A stretch of 64,000 bases of DNA. Origin: Thalassospira mesophila (GTDB taxonomy: Bacteria > Pseudomonadota > Alphaproteobacteria > Rhodospirillales > Thalassospiraceae). The translations under genes and the position numbers were made by a program. The notes below the pieces were generated by a model. That model worked only from the letters and a program-made list of their open reading frames with translations, was not told the DNA's origin and did not search any database. Shown here one piece after another: positions 29,255-38,200 of the stretch. The DNA is taken from contig NZ_JFKA01000010.1 of assembly GCF_002115755.1 (NCBI RefSeq), positions 62,001 to 126,000 of the forward strand, in the 5' to 3' direction. Numbering within the stretch: the first letter of the stretch is position 1; every line of letters starts with the position of its first letter.

Positions 29255-29914
29255 TCAGATATTGCGTTTGTCGGCCTTGCGCGCCAAATGATCGCCCAGC
29301 ATTTGCACCGCCTGGACCACCACAATCAGCGTCACAACAACGGCGGCCATCACATCGGGGCGAAACCGCTGATAACCATAGCGAATACCAAGGTCACCCA
29401 GGCCACCGGCCCCAACGGCCCCCACCATCGCCGAATACCCGACAAGGGTAACCGCCGTTAAGGTCAGGCCATGAATGATGGCAGGCAGGGCTTCGGGCAA
29501 TAAAACCTTGGTCACCACCTGCATCGGGCGGGCCCCCATGGCGTGGGCGGCCTCGATCAGGCCGCCGTCAACTTCACGCACCGCCCCTTCAATAATGCGG
29601 GCAATAAACGGGATCGCCGCGACTGTCAGCGGCACAATGGCCGCCGATGTGCCAATCGATGTGCCCACCACAAAACGGGTAAACGGAATAATGGCAACCG
29701 CCAGAATGATAAACGGCACCGAACGCGTGGCGTTTACAATCGGCCCGATGGTTTTTTGAAAAACCGGTGCTTCAAAAAGCTCGCCCCGGCCCGATGTTGC
29801 CAGCAACACGCCCAGAGGCAGACCAACCAGCGCGCCAATCGCCAGCGATGCAAACACCATATAAAGGGTTTCCAGCGTCGCCTGCCCTAAAATGGGAAGA
29901 AGTGTGGACCACAT
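29255..29914 (-). CDS. metI: Methionine ABC transporter, permease
   Basis: A 219-residue permease with five or so membrane helices and the EAA loop (EAAHAMGARPMQVVTKVLLP) that docks onto MetN. LEVVFASLAIGALVGLPLG-like first helices and TLIVVVQAVQMLGDHLARK at the C-terminus are typical of MetI. It lies 3 nt behind metN and 57 nt before metQ on the minus strand. Confidence 0.95.
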   Translation of the reverse strand: MWSTLLPILGQATLETLYMVFASLAIGALVGLPLGVLLATSGRGELFEAPVFQKTIGPIVNATRSVPFIILAVAIIPFTRFVVGTSIGTSAAIVPLTVAAIPFIARIIEGAVREVDGGLIEAAHAMGARPMQVVTKVLLPEALPAIIHGLTLTAVTLVGYSAMVGAVGAGGLGDLGIRYGYQRFRPDVMAAVVVTLIVVVQAVQMLGDHLARKADKRNI

Positions 29915-29917
29915 GGC

Positions 29918-30730
29918 TTAACCCTCCTGCCCGATAGATGTACTTGCAGGCGATGCTGCACGGGATGGCACACCGGGTTTAAAATCCAGAAATTCGTCGG
30001 CCAGCAGGGATTGGGTTGTCGGATGTTGCGGATTGGCAAAAATGCCATCCACGGCACCCTGTTCAACAATCACGCCGCCATCCATCACGGCAACGCGGTC
30101 GCAAAGCTGTTTCACCACCGCCATTTCGTGGGTAATCACCACCATGGTCAGGCCAAGGCGTTTGTTAATATCGCGCAAAAGCGCCAATATCTGCCGGGTG
30201 GTTTCCGGGTCCAGCGCCGAGGTCACTTCGTCGCACAAAACAACCTTGGGGTTGCTCGACAGGGCGCGCGCAATGCCGACGCGCTGCTTTTGCCCACCCG
30301 ACAATTCAGCCGGATAACGGTCGCGTTTGTCTTCCAGACCAACTAACGGCAATAACGGGTCAATCGCGGCGGCAATTTCGGCCTTGCTGGCCCCCGCCAA
30401 TTCAAGTGGCAAGGCGATATTGTCGTAAACCGTGCGCGAGGATAGCAAATTGAAATGCTGAAACACCATGCCCAACTGGCGGCGAAACAGCGGTAAATCG
30501 CGTTTCGCAAGTGTGGTCACATCGGTGCCATCGACAATGACACGGCCCGATGTTGGCATTTCCAGCAAATTGATGCAGCGAATAAGGGTAGATTTCCCGG
30601 CCCCGGAACGGCCAATCACGCCGACAATTTCGCCCGCTGCAATATCAAGGTCGATACCGCGCAACGCAACATGTTCGGGGCTGCCCCGCCGGGCAGGATA
30701 TGTTTTGTGCAGGTCGGTCAGCCGGATCAT
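29918..30730 (-). CDS. metN: Methionine ABC transporter, ATPase (short form)
   Basis: A 270-residue ATPase. Walker A is [18 protein letters not shown], the Q loop [20 protein letters not shown], the signature [15 protein letters not shown], Walker [17 protein letters not shown], and the H loop [10 protein letters not shown]. Compared with E. coli MetN (about 343 residues) it lacks the C-terminal regulatory NIL/ACT domain that binds methionine and shuts transport down. Feedback must then come from elsewhere, for instance from the riboswitch upstream. Confidence 0.93.
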   Translation of the reverse strand: MIRLTDLHKTYPARRGSPEHVALRGIDLDIAAGEIVGVIGRSGAGKSTLIRCINLLEMPTSGRVIVDGTDVTTLAKRDLPLFRRQLGMVFQHFNLLSSRTVYDNIALPLELAGASKAEIAAAIDPLLPLVGLEDKRDRYPAELSGGQKQRVGIARALSSNPKVVLCDEVTSALDPETTRQILALLRDINKRLGLTMVVITHEMAVVKQLCDRVAVMDGGVIVEQGAVDGIFANPQHPTTQSLLADEFLDFKPGVPSRAASPASTSIGQEG

Positions 30731-30750
30731 GGCGCCCTCCTTTTCAACAT

Positions 30751-30782
30751 AAAAAAACCGTCTGCGGCATCACCGAGACGGT
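30751..30782 (-). terminator. Intrinsic terminator of the metNIQ leader
   Basis: On the minus strand ACCGTCT pairs with AGACGGT around a 12-nt loop (with GGTGATGCC able to extend it), followed by seven T. It lies between the SAM-II aptamer and the metN ribosome-binding site (AAAAGGAGGG), which is the place for a riboswitch-controlled terminator. Confidence 0.85.
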
Positions 30783-30805
30783 CGTTGCAAAAGGCGCACG
30801 CCCAA

Positions 30806-30861
30806 CTCGCTTTAGCCGTATTTATTACGCGCCCGCAAGCTGAGAAGCAAATCGGCGCGTT
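30806..30861 (-). promoter_or_regulatory. SAM-II riboswitch controlling metNIQ
   Basis: On the minus strand the sequence reads CGCGCCGATTTG, then CTTGCGGGCGCG, then TAATAAATACGGCTAAAGCG. This follows the SAM-II (metA) consensus: a P1 stem CGCGC/GCGCG, a GATTT loop, and the downstream TGATAAATGTAGCTAAA-like tail that folds back as a pseudoknot. SAM-II switches bind S-adenosylmethionine and turn off methionine genes, mostly in alphaproteobacteria. A terminator lies 24 nt downstream, before metN. Recognition is by comparison with the remembered consensus; the fold is not computed. Confidence 0.85.
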
Positions 30862-31093
30862 AGATGACAATTATATAAACATGCCTGAATATGTAATTCA
30901 ACGCTCCACTTCATGCATTTCACGCATGGCTTGTATGTATCGCCATAAAACTACAGCATATTTTCGTTAATAATCAACGATCCCCGACCATCAAACCACC
31001 GCAAGACCGATAATCTAAAAATTGGTATTTTTGCCTGAACCCGCGAAGCGCCAGCGCCCACCGGGAAGGCCACCCGCAACGCCATGGAAAGGA

Positions 31094-31549
31094 TCAGCTT
31101 TCCGCTTTCTTTTCCCACGCCCCAGCCGGTGATTGCTGCCAGTAGGACAATTTATGTCCTGCATCTTTCCAGGTTTTCCAGCGCGTGCGGGCTTCGGCCA
31201 CCGCATCAAAATCGCGGTCGTCAAACAGCATGATCACGCGTTCATAATCGGCAATCTTTTCGCTGTTCGCCCGGTCGGTCAGAAACAGGAACTGGGCGTT
31301 ATTGGGGTTTTCATCGGTGATGGTCAACCATACCGGCTGTAACTCGGCATCGCCATCCTGTGCGCTGCCATGTGGCAACCAGCTGGCCTTGTCATAGGTC
31401 CACAGCAGGGTATTTAACGCATCAAGCCGGGCGTCGCCCTGTGTCAACACAACGGCGCGCTTTTCGCGCTCCAGTGTTTTTAACAAAAGCGTCGGCAAGG
31501 CCCGCTCCAGCGGGGTATTGGTCAGATGGTAAAACCAGATATCGCTCAT
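31094..31549 (-). CDS. holC: DNA polymerase III chi subunit
   Basis: A 151-residue HolC. Chi links the clamp loader to SSB during replication. IWFYHLTNTPLERALPTLLL at the N-terminus, LWTYDKASWLPHG and the C-terminal DYERVIMLFDDRDFDAVAEAR with RWKTWKDAGHKLSYWQQ are the family's usual segments. The start MSDIWFYH at 31549 is chosen; the upstream extension is unlike the family. It follows pepA on the minus strand, a pairing common in proteobacteria. Confidence 0.92.
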   Translation of the reverse strand: MSDIWFYHLTNTPLERALPTLLLKTLEREKRAVVLTQGDARLDALNTLLWTYDKASWLPHGSAQDGDAELQPVWLTITDENPNNAQFLFLTDRANSEKIADYERVIMLFDDRDFDAVAEARTRWKTWKDAGHKLSYWQQSPAGAWEKKAES

Positions 31550-31576
31550 AGATGTGTCATACGATGCAAAACGACA

Positions 31577-31603
31577 CCGGGGCAAGGATTGTCCCTGCCC
31601 CGG
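31577..31603 (-). terminator. Hairpin between pepA and holC
   Basis: CCGGGGCA pairs with TGCCCCGG with GGA/TCC inside. On the minus strand it is followed by TGTCGTTTT, so it may partly terminate pepA transcripts before holC. Confidence 0.5.
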
Positions 31604-31619
31604 CATGGTAAAAGCAAAA

Positions 31620-33089
31620 TCAGCCTTCGTGATTATCGGCAACAAAGCGATCAAGCAGGCGCACGCCATAGCCGGTCGCGCCCTTCGGGGCCACTTCGCT
31701 GTCTTTGGTCGCCCAGGCCATAGCCGCAATATCAAGATGCGCCCACGGGCGATCCTTGGTGATAAAGCGTTTCAGGAACTGTGCCGCCGTGATCGACCCT
31801 GCCGGACGACCACCCACGTTTTTCATGTCGGCAATGTCGGATTTCAGCTGATCATCATAGGCCTTGCCAAGCGGCAAGCGCCAGACCGGCTCGTTCACGG
31901 CAAGGCCCGCATTGGTGATCTGGGTTGAAAGGTCATCATTATTGGAAAACAACCCGCCATTTTCATAGCCCAGCGCAATGATAATCGCCCCGGTCAGGGT
32001 TGCCAGATCGACAATCAGGCTCGGATCGTATTTTTCCTGCACATAGGTCAGGGCATCACACAAAACCAGACGGCCTTCGGCATCGGTATTGATCACTTCA
32101 ATGGTCTGACCCGACATCGATGTCACCACATCGCCCGGGCGCTGCGCGGTTGAAGACGGCATGTTTTCAACCAGACCAATCACACCAATAACGTTTGATT
32201 TGGCATTACGGCCCGCCAGTGCCTTCATCAGGCCCGAGACAACACCGGCACCGCCCATGTCAAACTTCATGTCTTCCATGCCAGCCGCCGGTTTGATCGA
32301 AATCCCGCCGGTATCAAAGGTCACCCCCTTGCCAACAAAGGCAATCGGGGCTTCTTTTTTCTTGCCACCGTTCCAGCGCATCACCACCAGATAAGGTTTT
32401 TGTGCCGAGCCCTGCGCCACGCCCAAAAGCGCGCCCATGCCCAGCTTTTTCATTTCTTTTTCGTCAAGAACGTCAATCTCGACACCCAGCTTTTCCAAAG
32501 CACGTACTTCGGCAACAAAGCTTTCAGGGTACAGAACGTTTGCCGGTTCAGACACCAGATCACGGGTGAAGAACACACCGTCGATCACTTTTTTGGCGCT
32601 CTCATACTGCTTTTTGGCTTCTTTGGGTTCCTTCAGGGCCACCAGAACCGATTTCAAAACCGGTTTGTCGTCTTTGGTTTCGGTGGTGCGGTATTTGTCA
32701 AACCGGTAATCGCGAAGGGCGGCACCGGTGGCAAAATCGCTGGCGAGGTTGTCCATATCAAACAGGACGGTGATTTCTTTTTCGCCGGTTGCCTGTGCGG
32801 CAAGGGTGACCTGCCCGCCCAGTTTTTGCGCGGCAATCACGTCAAATTCGGCTTCGCTGCCAATGCCGAAAATAACAATGCGCGACAGTTCAACATGTGC
32901 GGGTGAAAGAACCTGCAAATTCTGGCCGAACTTGCCCTTAAAGGTCGATGCCTTGATCGCCCGTGCAACCGCACCCTTGGTGGCTTCATCAAGGGCAACA
33001 GCACTGGGCATCAGATCGCCGCCCTCGGTGGCAAAGGCCACAACCGCGCCGGAAGCCGGAACTGCGAGATCGGAAAAAGTGATCTTCAT
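31620..33089 (-). CDS. pepA: Leucyl aminopeptidase (M17)
   Basis: A 489-residue M17 aminopeptidase that removes N-terminal residues, using two metals. The active-site region reads VTFDTGGISIKPAAGMEDMK (first metal ligands and Lys) and the M17 signature is VINTDAEGRLVLCDALTY. The N-terminal domain (about 170 residues) is the non-catalytic macro-like domain. In E. coli PepA also acts as a DNA-binding regulator at carAB and in Xer recombination; that role cannot be judged here. It is upstream of holC. Confidence 0.96.
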   Translation of the reverse strand: MKITFSDLAVPASGAVVAFATEGGDLMPSAVALDEATKGAVARAIKASTFKGKFGQNLQVLSPAHVELSRIVIFGIGSEAEFDVIAAQKLGGQVTLAAQATGEKEITVLFDMDNLASDFATGAALRDYRFDKYRTTETKDDKPVLKSVLVALKEPKEAKKQYESAKKVIDGVFFTRDLVSEPANVLYPESFVAEVRALEKLGVEIDVLDEKEMKKLGMGALLGVAQGSAQKPYLVVMRWNGGKKKEAPIAFVGKGVTFDTGGISIKPAAGMEDMKFDMGGAGVVSGLMKALAGRNAKSNVIGVIGLVENMPSSTAQRPGDVVTSMSGQTIEVINTDAEGRLVLCDALTYVQEKYDPSLIVDLATLTGAIIIALGYENGGLFSNNDDLSTQITNAGLAVNEPVWRLPLGKAYDDQLKSDIADMKNVGGRPAGSITAAQFLKRFITKDRPWAHLDIAAMAWATKDSEVAPKGATGYGVRLLDRFVADNHEG

Positions 33090-33288
33090 ATCGGAAAGGA
33101 CTCCTGAAATTTTCTGGGTCTGTTTATGGTCTTAATCCGCCACCCGATTGCGGACATATCGCGAATGTATCCTGTTCAGGTTAAAAACCCGATCCTCCCA
33201 ATTTAACGAGATGCCCGCCGAAAGAAAGGGGTATCCCGTAAAGAAACAAAAAAATCATTCATTTTGGCCGCTTGTCGCTTTTAGAAAA

Positions 33289-33302
33289 TTGCTAAAAATC
33301 AA
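33289..33302 (+). promoter_or_regulatory. FNR/DNR-type box upstream of nnrS
   Basis: TTGCT-AAAA-ATCAA matches the FNR-family consensus TTGAT-N4-ATCAA at 9 of 10 bases. Its centre is about 68 bp before the nnrS start, a sensible place for an activator site. NnrS genes are commonly controlled by the FNR-family NO or oxygen regulators NNR/DNR/FNR. Confidence 0.5.
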
Positions 33303-33363
33303 GGCGGCAATTTTCCAGTCATGCACCATGGCGAAAATCGCATCAGAACTGCAAGGTCACATC

Positions 33364-34599
33364 ATGGTTTCGCGCCCCATTCCCATCCTGATCACCGATC
33401 CCGCCGCAACTGCCCCGGCATCAAAGCCTACATGGCCCATCTGGCGGGGGGCTTTTCGGCCGCTCTTTCTGCTGGCCGGGGTGCAGGCTATTGTTGGCGT
33501 TGTGTGGTGGTTATCATCCATGATTCACGGGCTGTGGGCCCCGCAACTGGGCACAACCGCGCTTTGGCATGGTCATGAAATGATTTTTGCCTTTGGCGGC
33601 GCGGCACTGGGCGGCTTTTTGCTCACCGCGATTGCCAACTGGACAGGCCGCCCGCCCCTGCAAGGCCGGGCCATTATCCTGCTGACCCTGTGCTGGCTGG
33701 CGGGAAGGGTCGCCATGATTTTTGCCGCCAACATCAATGTCGCTGTTTTGCTGATCGCCGAGCTGTCTTATTTCGCTGTGCTGATTATTTTTGCCGCCCG
33801 CGAGCTGATTTTGGGCAACAACCGGCGCAATTTAAAACTGCTGGCGATTATTGGCACCCTTGCCTTCATTGATGCCCTGTTCGTGCTGGCCGCGACCGAT
33901 GTTATCGCACTTGATGCCGACCTTTTCCCGCGCGCCGGTATTTTTGTTTTCATGGTTCTGATCGCCCTTATTGGCGGGCGCATCATTCCCGGCTTCACCC
34001 GCAACTGGCTGATCCGCGCCGGGAAATTACCCGGCATTGCCGAACCGGTTTCGTTTAACCGCTTCGATGCGCTGTGCATGGGCGCGCTCATCGCGTCGGC
34101 CATTCTGGCCTTTACCCCGTGGCACCGGGGGGCCGCCATTGTTTTAATGGTAACGGGGGTTTTGCACTATGCCCGGCTGGCGCGCTGGCGCGGTATTCAT
34201 ACCGTTCGCGAACCACTGGTAATTATGCTGCACGCCGCCTATTTCTGGCTGCCAACCAGCCTGATGCTGATCGGTTTTGCTCTGCTGCGCCCCGATTTAT
34301 ACGGTATCAACGATGCCCTTCATGCCGGTGGTGCCGGGGCCATGGCCTGCATGATCATGGCCGTGGGTGGGCGCGCGGCACTGGGCCATACCGGGCGCGC
34401 CCTTGTGGCGGGCACGCTTTATACCGCCGGGTTTTCGCTAATCTGGCTGGCAACCGCCCTGCGCCTGATCGCCCCGGTTGCGGGCAGCCATTATTTAACA
34501 ATCCTGGCGGCAGCAACCTTATGCTGGGTTGGTGGCTGGTTACTGTTCGTGCTGCGCTATGCCCCGATACTGATTGGCGCACCATTGAAAAAGGGGTAA
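33364..34599 (+). CDS. nnrS: NnrS family membrane protein
   Basis: A 411-residue polytopic protein with about twelve hydrophobic segments. It begins WPIWRGAFRPLFLLAGVQAI and contains LWHGHEMIFAFGGAALGGFL, the His-rich hallmark of the NnrS family, and GGRIIPGFTRNWL. NnrS is a heme- and copper-containing protein that protects cells under nitrosative stress. The start at 33364 (MVSRPIPIL) has AAGG upstream; longer in-frame starts exist at 33328 and 33211. No denitrification genes are in the window, so it stands alone. Confidence 0.88.
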   Translation: MVSRPIPILITDPAATAPASKPTWPIWRGAFRPLFLLAGVQAIVGVVWWLSSMIHGLWAPQLGTTALWHGHEMIFAFGGAALGGFLLTAIANWTGRPPLQGRAIILLTLCWLAGRVAMIFAANINVAVLLIAELSYFAVLIIFAARELILGNNRRNLKLLAIIGTLAFIDALFVLAATDVIALDADLFPRAGIFVFMVLIALIGGRIIPGFTRNWLIRAGKLPGIAEPVSFNRFDALCMGALIASAILAFTPWHRGAAIVLMVTGVLHYARLARWRGIHTVREPLVIMLHAAYFWLPTSLMLIGFALLRPDLYGINDALHAGGAGAMACMIMAVGGRAALGHTGRALVAGTLYTAGFSLIWLATALRLIAPVAGSHYLTILAAATLCWVGGWLLFVLRYAPILIGAPLKKG

Positions 34600-34617
34600 C
34601 ACCAGTGCCCGGCGTGC

Positions 34618-35151
34618 CTAAACCGGCATGTCGAGCATATCATCCGCCCACAAGCCCATGCCCGCAGCGCTGCCTTTAACATATTCCACCTGACCACCGT
34701 CGGCATCGCCGGTTAAAATCCAGCCATGGCGTTCATAAAACCCGTGCGCACGAATTTTGGGGTTGGCTTCGGTGGTCAGCGATATTTCATCGCAGCCTTG
34801 GGCAAACAGCCAGTCTTCGGCGGTTTTTAACAGGGCAGAACCTATGCCCTGCCCTGCATATTCGGGGTCTACAAACAGCGCCCACAAGGTGGCCTCTTTG
34901 GGCAGGGCAATGGCAAAGCCGGTGATAATACCGCGCGCGCCCACCGCACCACCCGTTTCGGCCACCCAAACGCCGGTGCCGTTTTCAAGCCAGTTAAACC
35001 ATGCCGTTTTGGTAATGCCGCGCGTCGCCAGCTCCGCCATGGTCAGGCGGTTTTCGGTAACCTTCAACCGAATGGCAAAAACAGCATCCACATCGCTGGC
35101 AATGGCGGGGCGTATGTTCAAATTATTTGGTCCCATGATTGACTTATCCAT
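34618..35151 (-). CDS. GNAT family N-acetyltransferase
   Basis: A GNAT acetyltransferase of about 177 residues. The acetyl-CoA-binding motif A is ATLWALFVDPEYAGQGIGSALL, followed by EISLTTEANPKIRAHGFYERHGW. The acceptor is unknown. Starts at 35151 (MDKSIMG) and 35136 (MGPNNLNIRPA) are both possible; neither has a strong ribosome-binding site. It lies downstream of the SIR2 gene on the same strand but has the genome's usual GC-rich codons, so it is probably part of the ancestral locus. Confidence 0.85.
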   Translation of the reverse strand: MDKSIMGPNNLNIRPAIASDVDAVFAIRLKVTENRLTMAELATRGITKTAWFNWLENGTGVWVAETGGAVGARGIITGFAIALPKEATLWALFVDPEYAGQGIGSALLKTAEDWLFAQGCDEISLTTEANPKIRAHGFYERHGWILTGDADGGQVEYVKGSAAGMGLWADDMLDMPV

Positions 35152-35207
35152 CGCAAATGTCGGCGGCGTCGATTTAAATAAGCTCCTGCTTTTCAAACGA
35201 CTTCTGG

Positions 35208-38200
35208 TCACTGACGTTCCACAAGATCAATAAGCCTCAAAAAATGCCTAGTACGAAAAAGTTCGGGTGCCGCTTTTTCGATTTCAGACAGCATTTGCGA
35301 CAGCTCGAACGGCACCACAGACATTGTTTCCGGTATAATTGCGTCAAGAACAGACAAAACTTCCTGAGGAAATCTGGAAACGAGTGGCTCATCGTCATCT
35401 AACGTCATATCCAGACTGAAAAGTCCATTTCCACTTGAAACTGGCACCAAAAACTTTCTTACCGCCTGTAATACTGTAGGAAAATGATCTCCAGATCGGC
35501 TCAACAATAGAACCCACTCAGCAACCAAACTACTGGTTCGATATTTGCGTTCCAACGGCCAGGCATTGGTAATGAATGGAACAACATGATCAACCCAGCC
35601 ATTAGACTCCTCACAACCAAAACGTGTAAGAAAATGAACAACATGACTGCGGCTACGGTCATTCATTCTTCTTAGACAGTTTCGCATTTCCCGATAAGTC
35701 AACCCATGCGGCTCGTTGGCATCAAATATCGCCATCGACGATAAAAGATCAACTGCAAGCTCTATATCCCCATCCGGCCATTTCCATTCATATACTTTTG
35801 GAAAAATTTGAAGAAGGTACGGCTTAACAGTCACCGCAACTTCTGGCGGAAACTTAGTTTCGCTGTATAAGAACCCGTTCCACGCGAACTCCGAAACGTC
35901 ATTATTAGAACTGAATAACGGCACAAGCCGCGTCATAACCCACACAGGGTCAACCGAATAAAGCCATCCAATATAACGAGTTAAAATACAAACCGCATAA
36001 TTTTTCTCGTTTCCGGGATTCTCCAAGAACCTTTCAATTCTTTGCCTGAAAGCACCAGGAATACCCGCATTTTCTTTTACCCCTAAAGTCTCCAATGCCT
36101 TTAGGATACCGTCCATCGCGTGCCCTGCCGGTTCATTAATGGCACACTCAAACAAACAGCGAGACCTTTGGGTAGCCTCATCCATTGCAATAACCTTCGC
36201 TGCCCCATCTTCTCCCAGGTCACTACGATCAATTATTATATTCGAGGCAAAATGGTCAAAAACACTCCACGCGACAAGAGGGCTTAAAGTGTAAATTTTA
36301 TTCAGATTACCATTGATCCAACGACCAATATAATATTCAACTCCTTCAATTTTCTCAAATGGTAAACGCCCTAATTCTCGTGCAAAAACCAACAGAAATC
36401 GCCGGGTAACATTTTCTGGAAATTTATCAATTAATTGAAACCAAAACTCTGCCGGATACTCATCTCGACGCGCCTTATGAAGGAGAACGAGCAATGATCT
36501 TTTGGGGTTATTTTTAACCAGACCTATAAATGGCTTCTTCTCAAAAAAATCACCCCAACCTCTGCCGGGCATATTATCTAATCTTTCTGAAACTTCATTC
36601 ACTGAAAGACCATCGAAAACCGCAGGTGCGTCATCTACCTTCACATATCCAAAATTGCCCCCTCTTTTTCTAACTATCTCTTTCGCAAACTCATCTCTCC
36701 AATTCGGCACTGTAGCTATTAATTCAGCCAAACGCTGTGTATGTGTTGGCGACAATTCGCATCCATTCAAACTCAGAAACTTGATATAACAAGCTACTTG
36801 ACGGATACTTTCTTCTCGTTTAAAGTCTTCGCCCACTTCAGAGTAAAGTAACATTTTTTCAATCAACGATTCCTTTTCGTTGCGTGAAAAATCGCCCCAC
36901 CGGTCCTGTAACAAAAACAAAACCTCACGTGAAACTTGATAATCCCAGAATATCTCCGGATCAACTTTAAGTAAAAAATTGACAACCTCTTCACCTGAAA
37001 ACAGCAATCTATGGGCATCGGCAAAAAATTTTAATTTACGAAAGAAATAGGGATCACTTTCAGGCCAAAGCAGGACCCTGTTCCGCATCACTTCAGGATG
37101 ATGCTCAACCATTCGAGAAAATAAACTCAAAAACCAGTCAAAAAAACCGGAAGTTCGTGTATCTGTTAACCTTCCCTCTGTTTCCCGCCCAGGGTAACAA
37201 GTCGGAACAGGGTAATAAGATACATTCAAATCCTGCAACATCATAATAGCCCGGCGGAAACAATTCTCCGCCGCAGAAATAACCACATCTAAATCACAGT
37301 CCGGAATTTCCAAATCCTGTTGATGCAGGTCGGGAAATTTAACGCTCAAATTCGCAATGTCTTTAACATCTGTATTCGCCCAACTACCAAGAGGAGCTTT
37401 GGATTTTTTGATACCTCCTAAAAAACTCGTGGCATATGAAGGCAACAAAAAATTTTCAAACTCTCGGATTACATGGTTTGACCAACCTTCAACGTCGATC
37501 ATTCTTCTTAATTCAAACCAGTATGAACCATGCCGATCAGCTGAAACGGCTGTGTGCATCTCAACAAGCACGTTCCACATTTTTCGGGCATCGGAGGGCA
37601 GATCCTTCTGTCTTGTTAACGCATCACGCACAAACTTTAAAAAACTTGGATGTAAACGCCGTTGACGAAAAGCCCACCATGCAGCAATTGGGCTGTCCAG
37701 ATGTTCAGAAATCCACCAAACAAGTGTCCCCAAACGAGAAGGTAGTGGCATATTATCAGCCGCAGGAAAGGCTCCGAGATCATGGATATTTTCTGGATTG
37801 TCATCACCGGGCCGCCAGCCAAGCAGATGATCGTGAATTCGCGCCTGCCAGTAGGAGTTCGCAGGGGGGCGTGCCGGGTCATCATCCAAGCCATAGGTTT
37901 GCAGTGGATCAAATATCTCTGCGTCTTCGCCATAGCCTTTAGAAATATCTGCAATACGGCAATTAACATCTAAAACGCAAAGCCATTCAGCCGTTATCTT
38001 CGGTGTCGCGTTGGCAAATGCGCGCGCCCCGGCTGTTGTGCGAACAACATGGGCAACTTGTCCACGCTGATATGCCTCTACTAATCTCGGCCCTTTACGT
38101 GCCAGATTTATTACATTTCCGCGCCACGCCCTTGGGTCATCAGCACGTTCAGCCCAAGCCTCAAACGTATCCCAAAGTGCTGAGTGATCATTGCCCTCCC

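Noticed and set aside
37637-37969. 110-residue minus-strand frame inside the SIR2 gene
   Set aside because: It is a different frame of the same strand as the long SIR2 gene, with no ribosome-binding site or recognisable domain.
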